Shown piece by piece: positions 24,865-33,894 of a stretch of 64,000 nucleotides of DNA; within the stretch, counting starts at the first letter, position 1; each line of letters starts with the position of its first letter. Source of the stretch: Plasmopara viticola (lineage: Eukaryota; Oomycota; Peronosporomycetes; Peronosporales; Peronosporaceae). The DNA lies in contig MBPM02000009.1 in assembly GCA_001695595.3 (NCBI GenBank), positions 806,001 to 870,000 of the forward strand, written 5' to 3'. The translations under genes and the position numbers were made by a program. The notes under the pieces were generated by a model. The model saw nothing but the letters and a program-made list of their open reading frames with translations, was not told the DNA's origin and did no database searches.

Positions 24865-25575
24865 ATGTTTTACGAGCCAGGCAAGACGGATCATACCCTG
24901 CCACTTGATCCATTCAAGGCTTGCGTGATCCCCCGTCCCATCGGCTGGATTTCTACCGTCTCGACCACTGGCGACTCCAATCTCGCGCCATACTCGCAGT
25001 TTAATAATCTGAGTTTCGATCCTCCTTACGTCATGTTTAGTGCCAACCAAAAGCCATCAGGCAAGCAAAAAGATACAGCCGTCAACACAGAGACAACAGG
25101 CAAATTCTGCTGGAATTTAGCCACGTGGGACCTTCGTGAAGCGGTCAATATCACAGCCGAGCAGGTGGATCCTGGTGTCGACGAGTTTGAGCGTGCTGGA
25201 CTGAAGAAAGAGATGTCGAGACGCATCGAGGGCGTGCCCATGGTGGCCGACAGTCCTGTCAAGTTTGAATGCGAGTACTACACCACGCTGCGTCTCCCGG
25301 GCAATCCCCCCATGGGCTCTGTGGACGTAATTATTGGCAAAGTTGTGGCTGTCCACATTAAAAACGAGGTGCTCACGGACGGCGTTTTAGACGTCAAAAA
25401 GACACTGCCTATTGCACGTTGCGGCTACTACCAGTACACAGTGATCCGAGAGACGTTTGAAATGATCATCCCAAGCAATGATCAAGTAGGTCATGACGTC
25501 CTAAGTGGCTTAGAGGGCAGCATTCACAAGCATCGAGCGATCGCTCAGCGGAAAAATGGGGAAATGGAGGACTAA
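24865..25575 (+). CDS. Flavin reductase-like FMN-binding split-barrel protein
   Basis: A 236-aa single-exon protein. The N-terminal stretch CVIPRPIGWISTVSTTGDSN followed by LAPYSQFNNLSFDPPYVMFS is the hallmark of the flavin reductase-like family (PF01613, COG1853), in which these segments bind FMN. GKFCWNLAT and the C-terminal RCGYYQYTVI fit the same barrel. Bacterial relatives reduce flavin for partner monooxygenases or act as FMN-binding proteins; the substrate here is unknown. No targeting peptide is visible. The gene is convergent with UPF2 (225 bp between stops). The ATG at 24,865 directly precedes the conserved domain. Confidence 0.88.
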   Translation: MFYEPGKTDHTLPLDPFKACVIPRPIGWISTVSTTGDSNLAPYSQFNNLSFDPPYVMFSANQKPSGKQKDTAVNTETTGKFCWNLATWDLREAVNITAEQVDPGVDEFERAGLKKEMSRRIEGVPMVADSPVKFECEYYTTLRLPGNPPMGSVDVIIGKVVAVHIKNEVLTDGVLDVKKTLPIARCGYYQYTVIRETFEMIIPSNDQVGHDVLSGLEGSIHKHRAIAQRKNGEMED

Positions 25576-25800
25576 TAGTCTTAAAATACGATAAGTAGTC
25601 GCTATATTGGTATCGAAGTACACTTTAACATTTAAAAACATCCACGCGCCAATGCTTTATTGGAGTTTCCTATGGTACAAAACGTCAAGGTCTGCGCCAA
25701 TTTCTCAGTCAACGCAAATCTAGCATAGTGTCCACGTTGCCAATGCTTCTTAAACCAATTGATAGACGTCGCTCCCTTCTTTTCCATGTATTGCTCGTCG

Positions 25801-28800
25801 CTATTTCGTACCGCGGTATCCTTTGCCTCGACGAAGCCCAAACTCGGCGTTGTTCCACTCACTCCCCACGCCAAATCCCGTGCGAGAGTCGAGCACTGGT
25901 TGCGTCACTGCTTGCGTGCTGTGATTCGCATTCGCGCGCGGTACCGGAGGACCAAACCCCGCAACGCCATCCAACGGAGGTCCGTCATTCATAAACTCAT
26001 CCCGTTCCATGTTTTGCAGCACGAGGCGCTTCAATTCCGATTGTTCCTTCTTCCCAGCGTTTTCTTGGCGATGGCAATGTTGTGCCAACGACGAGGCCTC
26101 TGGAACGACCAACTGACGCGCTTCGACCTTGCCCTTGTTCCCACGACGCAACAGGCGAAAGACCACGCCATCAGGAGGATCAGTTATCTCAATTGAAAGC
26201 ACACTGCGAGAGCCAGACGCTGGAGCGGTCGCGCTTTTGACCACAGTAGGAATCGCCATCTTGTCCACATTGATCCGAGCAGCTTGTTTTCGCGTGTCGG
26301 TCGTGCCGTGCATCATGGACTTGAACGCCTTTTCAAACTCTTCATCTTCTTCACTCTTTTGCAGACGGTCGTGGATGATCAACTGTTCCTCTTCCTCTTC
26401 GTCCTCGTCCTCGTCGTCGTCCTCGTCGTCGTCCTCCTCTTCGTCTTCCTCGTCTTCTTCACCATCTTCCCTTCCCACTTGCTCCTCCTCGTCGTGCTCC
26501 TCGTCGTCGTCTTCGTCGTCATCTGTATCGTCTTCCTCGTCTTCAAGAAACTCTTCATCTTCGTCCCCCGGTTGAGACAGCGAGGGCTCCTCAACGACAC
26601 TCTCAAGACCATTTGTCGCCATCAACAAGGCTGCATTTTTCTTGAGCAACCGGCGCTCGGCTTCTTCCATGTCGCCACGAAGGATTTCCTTGACCGCGTG
26701 ATCAACTTCCTCCCACGTTTCAAACTTTTCAAACTGCTCTTTCATACTGTTTGCAAGCATTTCAAACAAATCAAACACAACAAAGTCCGTCTCTAACGGC
26801 ACATTTGTCTTGGAAAACAGATACCGCTGGAAAAAGACCATGAAGCGGCCCAGACGCGGTCGCGAGATGCCTCGATCGGTGATACCATTCATTCCAGTCC
26901 CATTCAAGTTTCCACTACCGTTGCAAGTCTCAATCAAGGCACAAACGAGGCGAATACGAAAGACTTCACTCGGACCATCCACTTCGCTCGGGACACGTGG
27001 GTCGTAGCGCAAGTCTGGGACCAACAAGAATCGCTTCTTCAACTCGAGCAAATGAGCCGCCGCGAGCTTGTCGCTACTGTACTGTGGTAACGATAGCAAG
27101 TCGTGCGAGTGGTTGATTAAGAGATACAGCGTCTCGACCACTACATTCATGCTCACGAGCCCACAATTATACATCTCTCCCAACAATTTGACATAACCAA
27201 GGCTGCGCTGATGGTCACGGTAGTCGTTCAGTTCCAGTCCGTACCGAATGGCCTCCAACACATCGTCCACAAGCAAGACCAGGACTTCATCGTGATAGCG
27301 CGACAGTCCTTTCACGACCTCACAGATCCTCTTCATTTGCATGACTTTTCCCTTGGTCACCTTTAAAAGAGCCTTTAACACCATGTCACACGTCGCCGCT
27401 TGTTGCCACGGAAACCGACGAAGTGTCTTGACCACCTTGTTGACGTTCGAGCTGTTCAAATCCTGGTATAAAACCTTTAAGAGATACAGATACAAGGGAT
27501 CATAGTCCTTCACGTGCCGCTCTACACGCTCGGGCGGTTTACACATGTAGTACGCGTTTTCCACCAAAGTCTCCAGCTGTGGGTCCAAATGCTTGGCTGC
27601 TTTCAACTTCATCATGACATTTAAACAATTTACTGTACGAACATGCGTGTGTTTCGAGCAGTACAAGAACCGACCACAATTTTCAAGAAATGTCGTGGCT
27701 ACATGCACGTTGTGGCCTTGAAAGTCCTGAAAACATTTCTGCAAGCAACGAAAGCCCGTACTGGGTGGACAGATTTGAAATTTCACGAGTTCAGCGAGGA
27801 ACCGAATGTTTTTAATCTTGGACTCGAGGCGAAATTGGTTGCGCCGCTTGACCAATCCATAGAATTCACTCACGAGTAAGCTCACGAGTTCGCCGCCAAT
27901 GGATTCTTTTAAGACGCTTTGCAACGTAGCCACGAGACGTGCATAGTGAGCCAGGAGTTCCAAATGCGTGCGTGGCACAGCATACAACGTCTTGACCAAA
28001 CGACTGCGTGTTGCCTTTGAATTGCGATAACAAAATTCCACTGCAGCCTTGTCGCAACGATCTCGGTTCACGAGATCTTCCAGCGATGCAAAAAAGGCAT
28101 CCAATTGATGATGATAACTCGTCGAGGGACCACCAGTCGACGCGGCACTCGTATCCCCCGTCTCTTCCTTTGCTTTACGATCGTCTTCATCCGCATCCGT
28201 GCCTGCTGCGTCCTTGGCCCCCTCAGCTTCAAACTCCTCCATCAAGCCGTCGTCCCCTTCTTTCCCGTCATCTCCTTCATTCCCCTCATCGTCTTCCAGA
28301 TCATGGTCCGTCTCGTCCTCGACACCATTTAACGTTTCTTTCTTCTTCTTTAACTCGGCCACATCCGCTTCAGTCAGACCCAATACCACCGCAGGGACAA
28401 GTTCTAAGAGATCGGGCAAATCTTCATAGAACGAACGCGTGGCCTCGTCATCAAATGGCCCGTCGCGACTCATTTCCCGACCACTGCCTTCGCCCCCTTC
28501 CCAGACGAGAATGCCTCCGTTTCCCGCATCATCGACTTTTTTCTCGACCGGGAGCGGCGGCACTTGTCGATCCAACGCATCTGCCAACGAATTGACACTT
28601 GTCTGGAGCTTTTCAAACAAGATTTTCGCATTCTTGAGCTCCTGCACATGGTCTTCGATAATCTCTCCGCGATTCGCTTCTTCTTTTTCATTCCTCGCTT
28701 CCAATTTCAACCACGTTGCGTGCTGCGCGAGATAAAACTTGCAAATCATCTCATAGGCTTCCAAGTAGCAACTTCGACACTCTTGTTGCACACTTTCCGG

Positions 28801-29562
28801 AACCACAGGCCTCTGATTCTTGATCCACGTTGTAAAGTCTTCATTATCAGCTAATTGGTTTGTCAATTCCTTTAATTTTTTAGGCTGCACCCCTAGAAAC
28901 TCCACACCCACAGACTTGGCAAAGCTTACAAGCAGTGGGACTTCGAATTGCTGCGAAGAAGCCGCACTTGGACTCGCAATTGACATATTGCCTCGGCTTT
29001 TCTTTCCTCCAGGGACCTCGCGTCGTGCCACTCGCTGAATCATGTGAGCAATGACTTGCACGTCGTCAAAGACCCCGGCCAAGTAAAGTTCACAGAGCAA
29101 ACGGAGGATAAAGCGACGTTTAAACATTTTACTCTTGTCATCGGAAGCATAAGACCCGTCAAAACTGCTTACAAGAGCCCGCACCATGCCGGGTGCAAAC
29201 TCTTCGTAGCGCTGGTGCAAGAGGGACGCGACTTTGACAGCAGCCGCGAGATCGACGAGCTTGAGCGGCGCATCTGCTAGCGCTGCGACACATTCGCTTA
29301 CGTATCGAGTGAGATTAAGCTCTGCGGCGTCACGAAGCAACGAGTCCGCGTTCGCTTCGCTGAGCACGCGCAACTTTTTGACAAAAGCAGAAGAGCGTTT
29401 GATGTCGGATTTGAGCTTTAGTGTGGCCAATTTCGCGCGTACAGACGCCACAGTAGCTGGAGAATTGGAAGAACGCAGTGTGGAGCGTACTTCACTTTGA
29501 CGTTGAAGCTCATGGAACTGTAACAGAGCTTGCGCCTGAGCGTCGTCTTCGTCGAGCGCCAT
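25801..29562 (-). CDS. UPF2: UPF2/NMD2, nonsense-mediated mRNA decay factor
   Basis: A single open frame runs to 29,646; I prefer the Met at 29,562 (MALDEDDAQAQALL) because the 28 upstream residues look untranslated, giving about 1,253 aa. Counted from 29,646, three MIF4G repeats lie at ~80-310, ~510-705 and ~715-960; the third contains DPLYLYLLKVLYQDLNSSNV and RSLGYVKLLGEMYNCGL, typical of UPF2. A strongly acidic tract (~1,027-1,090) precedes the UPF1-binding region (~1,100-1,210, EEFEKAFKSMM). UPF2 bridges UPF3 on exon junctions to the helicase UPF1 and triggers decay of transcripts with premature stops. No introns are needed. Long frames on the opposite strand are shadows of its acidic codons. 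Confidence 0.93.
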   Translation of the reverse strand: MALDEDDAQAQALLQFHELQRQSEVRSTLRSSNSPATVASVRAKLATLKLKSDIKRSSAFVKKLRVLSEANADSLLRDAAELNLTRYVSECVAALADAPLKLVDLAAAVKVASLLHQRYEEFAPGMVRALVSSFDGSYASDDKSKMFKRRFILRLLCELYLAGVFDDVQVIAHMIQRVARREVPGGKKSRGNMSIASPSAASSQQFEVPLLVSFAKSVGVEFLGVQPKKLKELTNQLADNEDFTTWIKNQRPVVPESVQQECRSCYLEAYEMICKFYLAQHATWLKLEARNEKEEANRGEIIEDHVQELKNAKILFEKLQTSVNSLADALDRQVPPLPVEKKVDDAGNGGILVWEGGEGSGREMSRDGPFDDEATRSFYEDLPDLLELVPAVVLGLTEADVAELKKKKETLNGVEDETDHDLEDDEGNEGDDGKEGDDGLMEEFEAEGAKDAAGTDADEDDRKAKEETGDTSAASTGGPSTSYHHQLDAFFASLEDLVNRDRCDKAAVEFCYRNSKATRSRLVKTLYAVPRTHLELLAHYARLVATLQSVLKESIGGELVSLLVSEFYGLVKRRNQFRLESKIKNIRFLAELVKFQICPPSTGFRCLQKCFQDFQGHNVHVATTFLENCGRFLYCSKHTHVRTVNCLNVMMKLKAAKHLDPQLETLVENAYYMCKPPERVERHVKDYDPLYLYLLKVLYQDLNSSNVNKVVKTLRRFPWQQAATCDMVLKALLKVTKGKVMQMKRICEVVKGLSRYHDEVLVLLVDDVLEAIRYGLELNDYRDHQRSLGYVKLLGEMYNCGLVSMNVVVETLYLLINHSHDLLSLPQYSSDKLAAAHLLELKKRFLLVPDLRYDPRVPSEVDGPSEVFRIRLVCALIETCNGSGNLNGTGMNGITDRGISRPRLGRFMVFFQRYLFSKTNVPLETDFVVFDLFEMLANSMKEQFEKFETWEEVDHAVKEILRGDMEEAERRLLKKNAALLMATNGLESVVEEPSLSQPGDEDEEFLEDEEDDTDDDEDDDEEHDEEEQVGREDGEEDEEDEEEDDDEDDDEDEDEEEEEQLIIHDRLQKSEEDEEFEKAFKSMMHGTTDTRKQAARINVDKMAIPTVVKSATAPASGSRSVLSIEITDPPDGVVFRLLRRGNKGKVEARQLVVPEASSLAQHCHRQENAGKKEQSELKRLVLQNMERDEFMNDGPPLDGVAGFGPPVPRANANHSTQAVTQPVLDSRTGFGVGSEWNNAEFGLRRGKGYRGTK
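26377..26568 (-). repeat. Low-complexity Asp/Glu codon tract in UPF2
   Basis: About 64 codons, nearly all GAN, giving a run of Asp and Glu before the UPF1-binding region. On the plus strand it reads as CTC/GTC/TTC repeats and creates spurious poly-Ser and poly-Val frames. Acidic stretches at this place are known in UPF2 proteins. The tract is likely prone to length change. Confidence 0.85.
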
Positions 29563-29646
29563 GCTAGGATTTGGCTTCCTACGAGATGGCGTGGACCACA
29601 TTACCACCATCAGTACATTATCGTGTTTAGCAGGAGTACAAGCCAC

Positions 29647-30840
29647 AAATGAGAATTCGACTATGCCACAAGCTCTGTCATAAAGTCAAAGCCGATGAAG
29701 CTCACGGCTTACACTTTTGAGCTAAAGATTACCCTGAACCTTCTGTTCTGGATTCAAAAAACAGAGATGACCATAAAGGTATGGATTTTTGGTGCGCGTG
29801 GCGTCTACACCCTCACATGAAGCACAGTTGCAAATTCCGCCAGCGCTCACACTGTCTTGCCTGCAAGCAAGGTAGACAAGTACTTCATGAATACATATTT
29901 AATTACGAAAGATGACCGTTTCGATCCTGGGGTGCCACTTTCACACAAGTCAAAAAGACTTTGTCCATGTAGCATAAAAGTACGATTAAAGTCACCTTTT
30001 ACTTAAGCTAGCCGTGCTTTGAATTATTGAAAGACTTTTATCTTCGTAAGCACTCAGCAATATCTTAAATCGTAAGTCATATTGTCACGTTGAGTGAGTG
30101 TCCATGTTTGTTTTAAAAAGAGCAAGTCCGACTTTAACGCTTGACGAAATGTCGTTCCTTTATTACTGGCAATAACTTCTGCGATGTATCTATAATGGTA
30201 CGAATACCAGCTGATCGAACAAACACTTTCTTAAATATCGAATGACTGCGTTGATATTGAGGCTCTTGAATGATAAATATAGCAATCTCTCTCGATTGAC
30301 ATTCCCGTCAAAGTTGAAGCCAATCTCAAACTAATAGATCGGCCCACATTAGCGTGGCACGCCGGAATAGAAACTATTCGATGTTTCATTAAAAGGGGGT
30401 TGGACAAGACATTGCTGGCTTCAATTTACTCGACCTTATCTCGTCCAGTGCAATGGGCTGTCATCGCATAAAAGATTGCTATATCTATCTCGTTCATTCC
30501 CACATCGTCCTTCTTCGTCGGCTTATCTCGAACAGGCTAAGTTCCATTCTAGGAGGTGGAGCGACGACATTATCAATGTTGAACACCACAAGCCAATCGT
30601 TCGATTCGTCAAAGATATTTTCTCAGATGTAGCGCAAACTACATGCTAGTCTAGCTTCACCGAACTTGTATCATGATCTTGGTAGCATCCATGTCATACA
30701 CACAGGCTCTCTGCGAACCCGAAAAATGTGCACTTGAACCTTAAAGGCTCCAAATTTGTTTTTTCGCACAGTTAGATTACGCATGCCCGAAGATTAGCTG
30801 AGGGTACGTCGTAGTGAATTTTGAGAAAAACGAATGCGAG
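29647..30840. other. Intergenic region upstream of UPF2
   Basis: About 1.2 kb containing the UPF2 promoter and AT-rich DNA. No open frame above 60 codons and no recognised RNA gene. It ends where sequence shared with the two effector cassettes begins. Confidence 0.5.
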
Positions 30841-31676
30841 ATGGGCGGCTGACGTTAGCTCATGTGAGCTCTAGAGCTTTGTGGACCATGTTCACAGTTC
30901 TACTTCGTGTTGCTTTTCGTTCAAGGTTTTGAAAAAGGAAAGTATCTTTCATGATGATCGAAAGCTATGCGCAAAGCTTTTGATTGAACTTCTATTTCGA
31001 TAAGTAAATTGATAACGGTACGCTGCGAGTAAATCTCATTCTAAATCGTAATGCAGCTGCGACGTTTTTGGATTGTAAGCGCGGTGTGATCAATCATCTT
31101 GTTTCAGTTAGAGGACAACGAATACTCTAAGTGGATTTGCTCGCAAATTGTGTTTGCCAACGAAAGTATTCTCCCTTTTGTATTACAAATTTTGCGATAA
31201 CCTCTTCAAACTTTCTATTGATGTATTACGTTTGAGTTTCGACCAAGCCGCTCTCGATCAAAATTTTCTGTACCTGTCAATTATCCCTTAATTCCAGTGA
31301 CATGATCCCTCGTGCGGCATAATGAGGTTGACGTGCACGGCACCAAAGAAAATTTCAGTCGTCATTGAAGCAGACCACTATTCTGTTTCCACGGCGAAGT
31401 TTGAGGCGGGATCAATTTATAGCAAGTTTGTCGATAGTGGCCTTAGATATCCGTTAAGGGATTTATTTTTCACTACTCTTGATGAAAGACATAACAAATA
31501 GAAGGTGACACATTCTTTTGTCCTCTGCTTTGCTTTCTTACTGCCCGTGAGTTTGTAGCACCATGCCATCATATCTAATAATATCAAGTAGCTAGTGTGC
31601 AGCCGAAAAGTGTTTAACTTAAAATCGTTTTTTTGCCGGCGAGGCACGCAGAGTGAATCAATTTGTCGGCATTTTG
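30841..31676. repeat. Rearranged cassette copy A, distal blocks
   Basis: The block at ~30,850-31,080 (starting gacgttagctcatgtgagct) matches 55,390-55,600 and 60,538-60,700 in the same orientation. The block at ~31,085-31,270 matches 60,080-60,290 in reverse. The block at ~31,313-31,676 (around ctttcttactgcccgtgag) matches 59,655-60,030 directly and 55,080-55,380 in reverse. Copy A is thus a shuffled version of the region upstream of the effectors in copies B and C. No effector frame is present here. Confidence 0.75.
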
Positions 31677-32110
31677 TGTTAATTTATTGATCCATGTACG
31701 GTATAGTCAAGTTGAACACATGCATGCATTTCGAGTCCAGTTAAAGCCCCAACAATATTGAATTTGTGTAGTGCATCGTCAGCTGGTATCCCGGAAAGCA
31801 ACAGCTTACAGCGCTTGACGCTGTGGCTGAACCCTGTTGAATATAATAAGTTTTCGTAATCTACATGCAACGCCATCGACAATTTGAGCGCATAGTCGGA
31901 ATTTCTTTCGGATCTCGACAACTACAAGAGATCCAGCTTCATAAACAAAGGAATTATCTGTCATTTTTGCATAATATGACGCCGAGTTACTGAAAAGACA
32001 AGCAAAGTAGCCAATGCAAACGCGCGTTTAATTTGTTCATGGCTTTTGCATCACTAAGCATTCGTTTATATGGCGTTTTGGACGTTTGTAGAAGGCTGGG
32101 AGAGTTAAAT
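31677..32110 (-). repeat. Cassette copy A block with a short conserved relic frame
   Basis: In reverse orientation this matches 54,680-55,060 (copy B) and 59,220-59,640 (copy C). An 80-codon minus frame at 31,679-31,921 contains HVDYENLLYSTGFSHSVKRC; copy B reads a related 70-codon frame (54,775-54,987), while copy C is broken. I do not recognise the protein. It may be the remains of a small gene carried by the cassette. Confidence 0.6.
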
Positions 32111-32499
32111 TGTGTTGGAGACCATGTCACGGTAGTAGTTTATCAACTCGTTGTAATTGCGAGATTCAATTTCTGAAAGCCTTCTTTTCGTAAGTTTGCT
32201 ACAACATGTAATTAGACATTTAAATTTGGTCATTGGCCGCAGATCCTCCCATATTATATATCATTATTGTGGTAAAACATTTAAACTCCATCTGGCTTAC
32301 ATAGTAGTAATATATAGATATATGTTGCATGACCAAATCTTAGATAGTGATACCCTCGTTACTTAAGCCTTAATGAGTACTGGAAGACTTAAACACACGA
32401 GGCACTTTAAAGTAAATTAGATAGAATAAATAGGCGACCGTTTGAAAGTTTGTAAGACCCTGTCATTCAATTTCCTTAAAGCTCACCTTTCCTCCAAAA
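32111..32499. other. Noncoding part of cassette copy A
   Basis: About 0.4 kb of AT-rich DNA between two cassette blocks. It includes TATA-rich runs and short frames only. The TACTGGAAGACTTAAACAC stretch near 32,380 corresponds in reverse to sequence after the MORN relic of copy B (near 54,455). Confidence 0.45.
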
Positions 32500-33620
32500 T
32501 TGTTCAGAAATCGTTATACGGGCCGCTATCGAAAATTGACGTTCGACACCGATAGCCAGCTGGTATTCTTGGTCTTGCGTTTCGAAAAAGGTGACGGTCT
32601 GTTAGCTTGTCATAACGCGCAATTATCGCTTCAGAGTCCTCCTTTAAGACAGTGATGTATGAATTGTCCACCGACATGAGCGGCTTGGCAAATGGCTGAT
32701 AAGTTCGAAGCTGAATACGACACCCTTGCCCCAACTTGTCCGCCAAGCACACGTGCTGGCCTGCATTGAAATAGCGAACTCGCTGACCTGTTTGCGGGTT
32801 CTGCAGCACTGCCTTGGCATTCCGTCTTAAGGTTCCTCGACTACTATTGAGCTCGTCAAATGCTTTTTCACCACTCAAGTATATTGCCTTGCATTTCGTC
32901 TTCAGAGAAACAAGCTTTCAGGATTCATCCGTGGCCTAAATGTACGTCCCTTTACCATGCATCCAGCCATTTCTCCACTCGCCAACGTAGCGAATCGCTC
33001 GGTTCAAATCCCACCCAATTTTCTTTTAAGGTACCCACAGTGTTTCAAGTCCGTGTGAGACTATCACCCCCATTTCCGTAATGCCGTCTCATTCGTTCCT
33101 AATTACTGTCTCCGCATTGCTTCACAACTTATCGAGCTTTCTTTGCAGTTATGTTGTTTGACTTTTCTTGCTCTGTTCTTCGCGCGTCTCTCCTTCTTAA
33201 GATCTTCATCGCTTTGGCTTCTTCACCTCAAATAAAATCTTTTTCAGCCTGACGAAATGCTATTCGTTCCTCACAAAATTGACGCTCCAAAAATTTCCAA
33301 CCTGTCCCGTCACCCTCACATTTTTTATCGTACTGTTTTATTTAAAGCATGGCCTCCGCCACATGGCCACAGACTAATAACAAAACCATCGCGGCTGCCT
33401 CATCCGATAACTCCTTTGCATCAATAGTTGACCGACCTGCTTCGTTCGTACACAATCGATGGCCCCTTGTTTGAAAGGAAATTTAGGCCATTGCAAATGT
33501 AAATCTCCGTGAACATGAAGCGGTCTTTCTGGATCAAACGCGAATTCAATGAACCGAGAACTTGTACATATTAGATATATACATAAATGTCGTGCTGCAT
33601 ATTTGATTTTCAAAAACGTT
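32500..33620 (-). pseudogene. Decayed MORN-repeat gene, copy A
   Basis: Read on the minus strand, fragments in different frames line up with 53,090-54,300 (copy B) and 57,960-58,850 (copy C). A MORN motif of the form YVGEWRNGWMHGKGTY is readable near 32,925-32,990. Upstream is a Lys/Glu/Arg-rich, coiled-coil-like part. The best preserved piece is the 124-codon tail at 32,504-32,878, starting SGEKAFDELNSS. Stops and frameshifts separate the parts, so no intact protein is encoded. MORN repeats usually bind membranes or act as assembly scaffolds; the function of this gene is unknown. Confidence 0.65.
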
Positions 33621-33894
33621 GAAATGCAAATATTGCTTGCCTACTCAAGGCTTGACTTTGAAATCAGTCGTATAATCTTCTTGAGCCTTCGTGTTTGTGC
33701 TATTATCAAAATTCAATCATTTTTTTGAATAGGAGCATTTTTGCGAATGTGTCCATGAAACCTTTGAGCAGCACAATGTTGCAGTTTTTTTTAGTTCTTA
33801 TATAGTAATTAATTGGCCTGTCATGCGTAATTTCGGGTAATGAACAATAATTGTATCAATTTGTGCATGCTTGCTTACTTTTGACCACCTGATC

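Noticed and set aside
26129..26796. Plus-strand open frames with long poly-Ser and poly-Val runs
   Set aside because: They are the complement of the Asp/Glu codon tract in UPF2 on the minus strand; repeat composition explains them.
28008..28735. Plus-strand frames of up to 195 codons rich in Pro, Arg and His
   Set aside because: They lie inside the UPF2 coding exon on the opposite strand and show no family similarity.
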